DNA of 8,602 nt, taken from the NCBI GenBank assembly GCA_003233025.1, contig QIKS01000069.1, forward strand, positions 1 through 8,602, written 5' to 3'. This stretch comes from Hellea balneolensis. GTDB lineage: Bacteria; Pseudomonadota; Alphaproteobacteria; Caulobacterales; Maricaulaceae. Positions 5,509-8,602 of the stretch are shown piece after piece (within the stretch, counting starts at the first letter, position 1; the number at the start of each line of letters is the position of its first letter). The notes under the pieces were generated by a model. It worked only from the letters and a program-made list of their open reading frames with translations, was not told the origin of the DNA and made no database searches. The translations under genes were made by a program, and so were the position numbers.

Positions 5509-6390
5509 GTGACAGAACGCCGCTTTATTTACCTGGCCTCCATCACCATTATCTTGTTTTGGGGAACGGGATTTACGCTCATTGGCTACGCGGTCAAATT
5601 TATCGACCCCATATGGCTTGTGGCTATGCGGACGTGTATGGCTGCGGTTGTGCTTAGTATTTATATGCATTTACGCGGCCATAAATTCCCCCGCCTGAGG
5701 GACAGGCGCTGGTTGTGGTACGGGTTTATGGGCCTGATCGGCATGGTATTGCCGTTTTTTCTAACCGCAACGGGGCAAATCCATGTGGATAGCGGGCTAT
5801 CGGCAATCCTGATCGGTTTCATGCCGCTTATTACCATTGTCCTGGCCCATTTTTTTGTGCAGGGCGAGCAATTAAGCCTGCGTAAAAGCATAGGGTTCTT
5901 CATCGGGTTTTTGGGGATTGTGTTGCTATTTCTTCCCGAGAATTTGAGCCTTGATCTCATCACTCATTGGCGCTCACAAGCCTTGATTTTGGTTGCGGCG
6001 GTTTGTTATGCCGTCTTGACAATTTGTGCCAAGCGCGCACCCGAAACGCCCGCCAGTGTCGGTGCGTCCATGATGCTCATATGCGCCGCAAGCCTGTCGC
6101 TTATTTTGGCAATGGCATCAGGCTTGCCAACGACAATGCCGCCGTCGTCTGCCATTTTTGCCGTGATCGCCTTAGCCCTCGGCCCGACCGGATTTATCAG
6201 CATTCTCTATTTGCGGCTGGTACAGGTTGCCGGGCCAAGCCTGATCGCTACCATCAATAATATTGTTCCTGCCTGTTCGCTGATTGCCGGCATGATTTTC
6301 CTAAACGAGCCCTTTTCCTGGCGCGCCTTCATGGCCATGTTCATCATCGCGGTCGGTCTCTTGATCGCTCGCCGGCGCAAGCGTATTTAG
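5509..6390 (+). CDS. EamA/DMT family inner membrane transporter, second of tandem pair
   Basis: This 293-residue paralogue of the preceding gene is about half identical by eye over the full length, with the same ten-helix, two-repeat layout. Landmarks align without large gaps: WGTGFTLIGY (18-27), RRWLWYGFMG (66-75), the SGLSAILI-FMPL region (95-106), KRAPETPASVGA (175-186) and NNIVPACSLIAGMIFLNEPFSW (250-271). The initiation codon is GTG 5509-5511, immediately after the previous stop, with AGGA five bases upstream. The C-terminus is basic (ARRRKRI) where the paralogue is acidic (ARSDED). The last 90 bases overlap the 3' end of thiD on the other strand. The pair may act separately or as a heterodimer; the sequence does not decide this. 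Substrate is unknown. Confidence 0.9.
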   Translation: MTERRFIYLASITIILFWGTGFTLIGYAVKFIDPIWLVAMRTCMAAVVLSIYMHLRGHKFPRLRDRRWLWYGFMGLIGMVLPFFLTATGQIHVDSGLSAILIGFMPLITIVLAHFFVQGEQLSLRKSIGFFIGFLGIVLLFLPENLSLDLITHWRSQALILVAAVCYAVLTICAKRAPETPASVGASMMLICAASLSLILAMASGLPTTMPPSSAIFAVIALALGPTGFISILYLRLVQVAGPSLIATINNIVPACSLIAGMIFLNEPFSWRAFMAMFIIAVGLLIARRRKRI

Positions 6391-7173
6391 GCCGTGGCCG
6401 AGCGGGCCATTGCCCTTGCCTAATTTAGGCGCAGTTTTGATCGCTTCAAAAACGAACTCGCGGGCCTGGCGGACGGCTTCTTCCAAGGGTGTGCCCAAAG
6501 CCAGCCCCGCTGCCAGCGCCGATGCCAATGTGCAGCCGGTTCCGTGGGTGTGGCGTGAGTAAATACGCGGCGCGCTCATAATGTGATTACCCGCGTCTGT
6601 GACCAAGACATCGACAATGCTTTTGCCTTTAACATGCCCGCCTTTCATCAACGCCCCATATGCTCCCATTTCAAGCAAAGCTTCTCCGGCCTTGATCAGG
6701 CCGTCAATATCGGTGATTTTCACGCCCGTCAAAATCTCGGCTTCGGGGGCGTTGGGCGTGATGATATCAGCCAGAGGGATCAACTTTTCCTTTAAGACCG
6801 CCACCGCATTTTCGTCCAGTAAAGCATCGCCGCTGGTGGCAACTAAAACCGGGTCAAGCACGACCGTTGTATCCGGCGCCTCCTTTGTGATGATATCGGC
6901 CACAGCCTCCACGATTTCCCCATTGGCCAACATGCCAATTTTAATCACATCCGCCCCGATATCTGACAAAATGGCTGTAAGTTGTGCACCGACCATAGAG
7001 GCATTGACGGCTTCCACCCGCTGGACACCGAGCGTATTTTGCGCCGTGATTGCGGTTATGGCCGTTGTGCTGTAGACGCCGAAAGCAGCGCAGGTTTTGA
7101 TATCCGCCTGAACCCCTGCCCCGCCGCTGCTATCAGATCCGGCGATGATCAGAACCCGTCCAACTTTATCCAT
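6301..7173 (-). CDS. thiD: ThiD, hydroxymethylpyrimidine/phosphomethylpyrimidine kinase
   Basis: This cytoplasmic ribokinase-family enzyme phosphorylates HMP and HMP-P to HMP-PP, the pyrimidine half of thiamine. Motifs are N-terminal AGSDSSGGAGVQADIKT (11-27), TAQNT (43-47), DPVLVATSGD (107-116), TPNAPEAE (139-146), MKGGH (176-180) and the ATP/anion-hole segment RHTHGTGCTLASA (207-219, Cys214). I chose ATG 7171-7173 because GAGGAG lies about seven bases before it; an in-frame TTG at 7186-7188 would overlie that binding site. The start overlaps the folP stop by eight bases, so the genes are probably coupled. The protein is 290 residues against about 266 in Escherichia coli. Family-like sequence ends near 261-265, and the extra charged tail (about 266-290) lies entirely in the antisense of the transporter gene. 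PdxK/PdxY-type pyridoxal kinase is a remote alternative; the motifs favour ThiD. Confidence 0.95.
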   Translation of the reverse strand: MDKVGRVLIIAGSDSSGGAGVQADIKTCAAFGVYSTTAITAITAQNTLGVQRVEAVNASMVGAQLTAILSDIGADVIKIGMLANGEIVEAVADIITKEAPDTTVVLDPVLVATSGDALLDENAVAVLKEKLIPLADIITPNAPEAEILTGVKITDIDGLIKAGEALLEMGAYGALMKGGHVKGKSIVDVLVTDAGNHIMSAPRIYSRHTHGTGCTLASALAAGLALGTPLEEAVRQAREFVFEAIKTAPKLGKGNGPLGHGLNTLAPASDQETDRDDEHGHEGAPGKGLV

Positions 7174-7966
7174 TTCCCCGCTCCTCAATTGCTTGCCAAA
7201 CCTTCAAGGCTTGTACGGTCTGTGCTACGTCGTGAACCCGGATGATATCTGCGCCCTTACTCGCCGCCCATAGGGCACTGGCCAGAGAACCGCCAAGCCG
7301 TTCGTCAACAGCCGATTTATCAATCATATTGATAAAGTTTTTGCGCGACGTACCCATCAATATGGGTAAGTTCAGCTTGTGAAACCCGTCCAAATTATGC
7401 AGTAAATCAAGATTATCCCCCAGCCTTTTGCCAAAGCCAATGCCGGGATCAAGGATGATATTCTCAAGCTTGACATCTGCCCCCAATGCTGCCTCCACAC
7501 GCGCCGCCAAAAACGCCATGATTTTTGCGGCAACATCTTTGTATCGGGGCGCGGCCTGCATTGTTTTAGGTGTGCCGCGCATATGCATCAGCACGATTTT
7601 ACACCCCAACTGCGCGGCGACGGCGGGTGAATTTTTTGCAAATGTCAAAGCGCTGACATCATTCCAAATCCTCGCCCCCGCCTCCACCGCCGCTTTCGCC
7701 ACATCCGGGCGACGGGTATCAATGGAAATTTTCACGTCAATACCCGATAGAGCTTCAATGACAGGAATGACCCGTTCCAGTTCTTCTTCGGCGTTAATCT
7801 CTTCGGCCCCAGGCCGGGTGCTTTCCCCGCCAATATCAATGATATCCGCCCCGGCCGCGCACAATGCATGGGCATGTGCGACCGCCACGTCTACGTCGAC
7901 AAACCGACCGCCATCAGAAAAACTATCAGGCGTAATGTTCAATATGCCCATTATTTTAGGAGACAT
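7166..7966 (-). CDS. folP: FolP, dihydropteroate synthase
   Basis: This 266-residue cytoplasmic TIM-barrel enzyme condenses p-aminobenzoate with dihydropterin pyrophosphate to form 7,8-dihydropteroate in folate synthesis; it is the sulfonamide target. Signature elements are complete: ILNITPDSFSDGG (8-20), DIGGESTRPG (44-53), SIDT (81-84), Asn102-Asp103, HMRGTP (128-133), LDPGIGFGK (172-180), GTSRK (205-209) and RVHD (243-246). The N-terminus is short, with only six residues before the first strand where Escherichia coli has about 18. The nearest upstream in-frame sequence belongs to ftsH, so ATG 7964-7966 is the likely start, with the next Met (residue 6) as an alternative. Neither has an obvious Shine-Dalgarno, which suggests reinitiation from ftsH, whose stop is three bases away. 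The stop overlaps thiD. No resistance-type insertion is evident. Confidence 0.96.
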   Translation of the reverse strand: MSPKIMGILNITPDSFSDGGRFVDVDVAVAHAHALCAAGADIIDIGGESTRPGAEEINAEEELERVIPVIEALSGIDVKISIDTRRPDVAKAAVEAGARIWNDVSALTFAKNSPAVAAQLGCKIVLMHMRGTPKTMQAAPRYKDVAAKIMAFLAARVEAALGADVKLENIILDPGIGFGKRLGDNLDLLHNLDGFHKLNLPILMGTSRKNFINMIDKSAVDERLGGSLASALWAASKGADIIRVHDVAQTVQALKVWQAIEERGNG

Positions 7967-7969
7967 AAG

Positions 7970-8602
7970 CTAGGTCTGCGGTTTTGGCTTTGGCTTGATT
8001 TTTGGTTTGGCCTTGGCTTTCGGTTTTGCTTTTGTTTTTACAGTCGTTGGTACGGCCGCCAGGCCAGAGCCCTTGCTCTTGTCATCAAAATCCGGGCGTT
8101 TGGGCAGGATATTGTCTTCGAGCAGGTTTTTAATCTCGTCACCAGACAGGGTTTCATATTCCAAAAGCGCTTCGGCCAATTTCACCCAGTCTTTCTTTTT
8201 GCGTTTCAAAACGGCCTGCGCTGTCTCATAGGCATCAGTGACGAAGCGTTTGATCTCTTCCTCAATCAAGCTGGCTGTCTCTGGCGAAATGGCGGTTCCC
8301 CGCCCAATGCCAGGCATGAAGCTGTCATAATCTGTGTTTTTATAAGCAATCGGCCCCACCTTGTCAGACAGACCCCATTCGGTAACCATAGCCCTGGCAA
8401 TCCGGGTGACTTGCTCGATATCAGACGCGGCGCCGGACGTGACTTTATCATAGCCAAATTTAAGCTCCTCAGCCGCCCGTCCGCCCATAGCCATCGCCAT
8501 GGTGGCAATCATTTCCTGGCGGCTTTGAGAGATTTGGTCACGTTCGGGCAAATATTGCACCATGCCCAGCGCCCGGCCACGCGGAATAATTGTCGCTTTG
8601 TG
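7970..8602 (-). CDS. ftsH: FtsH, ATP-dependent zinc metalloprotease, C-terminal part (runs off right edge)
   Basis: The last 210 codons are present; the transmembrane part, AAA ATPase module and HEXXH zinc motif lie outside. FtsH is a membrane-anchored hexameric protease that degrades misassembled membrane proteins and short-lived regulators. The fragment opens with HKATIIPRGRALG, the peptidase M41 stretch that follows the zinc motif. It continues with GGRAAEEL (40-47) and SGAASDIEQVT (56-66), where Asp61 is the expected third zinc ligand, then a helical region ending near LLEDNILPKRP. The final about 22 residues are a Lys/Pro/Ala/Thr tail (KAKPKAKAKPKIKPKPKP) encoded by a low-complexity repeat. 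The stop is three bases before folP, and folP follows ftsH in many alphaproteobacteria. The gene reads into folP and thiD as one likely operon. Confidence 0.96.
   Translation of the reverse strand, partial: HKATIIPRGRALGMVQYLPERDQISQSRQEMIATMAMAMGGRAAEELKFGYDKVTSGAASDIEQVTRIARAMVTEWGLSDKVGPIAYKNTDYDSFMPGIGRGTAISPETASLIEEEIKRFVTDAYETAQAVLKRKKKDWVKLAEALLEYETLSGDEIKNLLEDNILPKRPDFDDKSKGSGLAAVPTTVKTKAKPKAKAKPKIKPKPKPQT
7976..8041 (-). repeat. Low-complexity tract encoding the Lys/Pro tail of FtsH
   Basis: Read on the plus strand this segment is a run of imperfect units such as TTTTGGC, TTTGGCT and CTTTGG; on the coding strand it gives alternating Lys codons with Pro or Ala. The periodic six-base unit (two codons) suggests growth by slippage or unequal exchange, so the tail length probably varies between relatives. 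The tail lies after the M41 peptidase domain and should be solvent exposed in the cytoplasm. Confidence 0.65.

Noticed and set aside
6418..6440. GCCTAA-T-TTAGGC followed by a short T-run after the second transporter, as an intrinsic terminator
   Set aside because: The stem is short with almost no loop, only four T follow after an interrupting segment, and it lies within thiD codons.
7186..7188. TTG start for thiD five codons upstream of the chosen ATG
   Set aside because: It would use a rare start codon and overlie the GAGGAG ribosome binding site of the ATG at 7171-7173, and the family N-terminus begins close to that ATG.

Overview
The window looks like chromosomal core DNA from an alphaproteobacterium with moderate base composition (near half GC by eye, not computed). 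The evidence is the mraZ-rsmH-ftsL-ftsI-murE order of the division and cell wall (dcw) cluster, an ftsH-folP pair, and protein sequences of alphaproteobacterial character. I cannot place it more precisely than class. There are no RNA genes of a known family, no insertion sequences, no CRISPR array and no phage genes. I did not find an undescribed multi-gene system; the most interesting signals are small-scale and sit at gene junctions and in one intergenic region.

Positions 1-4203 (minus strand, read right to left) hold the start of the dcw cluster: mraZ, rsmH, ftsL, ftsI and the first 220 codons of murE, which runs off the left edge. Every junction is a 1-4 base stop/start overlap, so the five genes look like one translationally coupled operon. 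It supplies a regulator (MraZ), the 16S rRNA methyltransferase RsmH, the divisome scaffold FtsL, the septal transpeptidase FtsI and the peptidoglycan precursor ligase MurE. The ftsI/murE junction carries a run of nine G that sits at the ribosome binding position of murE and could also be a slippery site.

Positions 4204-4617 are a 414-base non-coding region between divergent transcripts. It contains three phased ATGGG repeats that fit MraZ operator boxes, a short inverted repeat in the mraZ leader, a possible -10 element with a CtrA-like half-matched site beside it, and an 84-base nested inverted repeat that can fold into a long stem-loop.

Positions 4618-6390 (plus strand) hold two abutting paralogous ten-helix EamA/DMT transporters, apparently a tandem duplication. 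The second converges on thiD with a 90-base overlap.

Positions 6301-8602 (minus strand) hold thiD, folP and the C-terminal part of ftsH, read ftsH to folP to thiD with a 3-base gap and an 8-base overlap. FolP makes dihydropteroate for folate, ThiD phosphorylates the thiamine pyrimidine, and FtsH is the membrane AAA protease. The ThiD tail is extended into the antisense strand of the second transporter, and the FtsH tail is a Lys/Pro/Ala low-complexity stretch.
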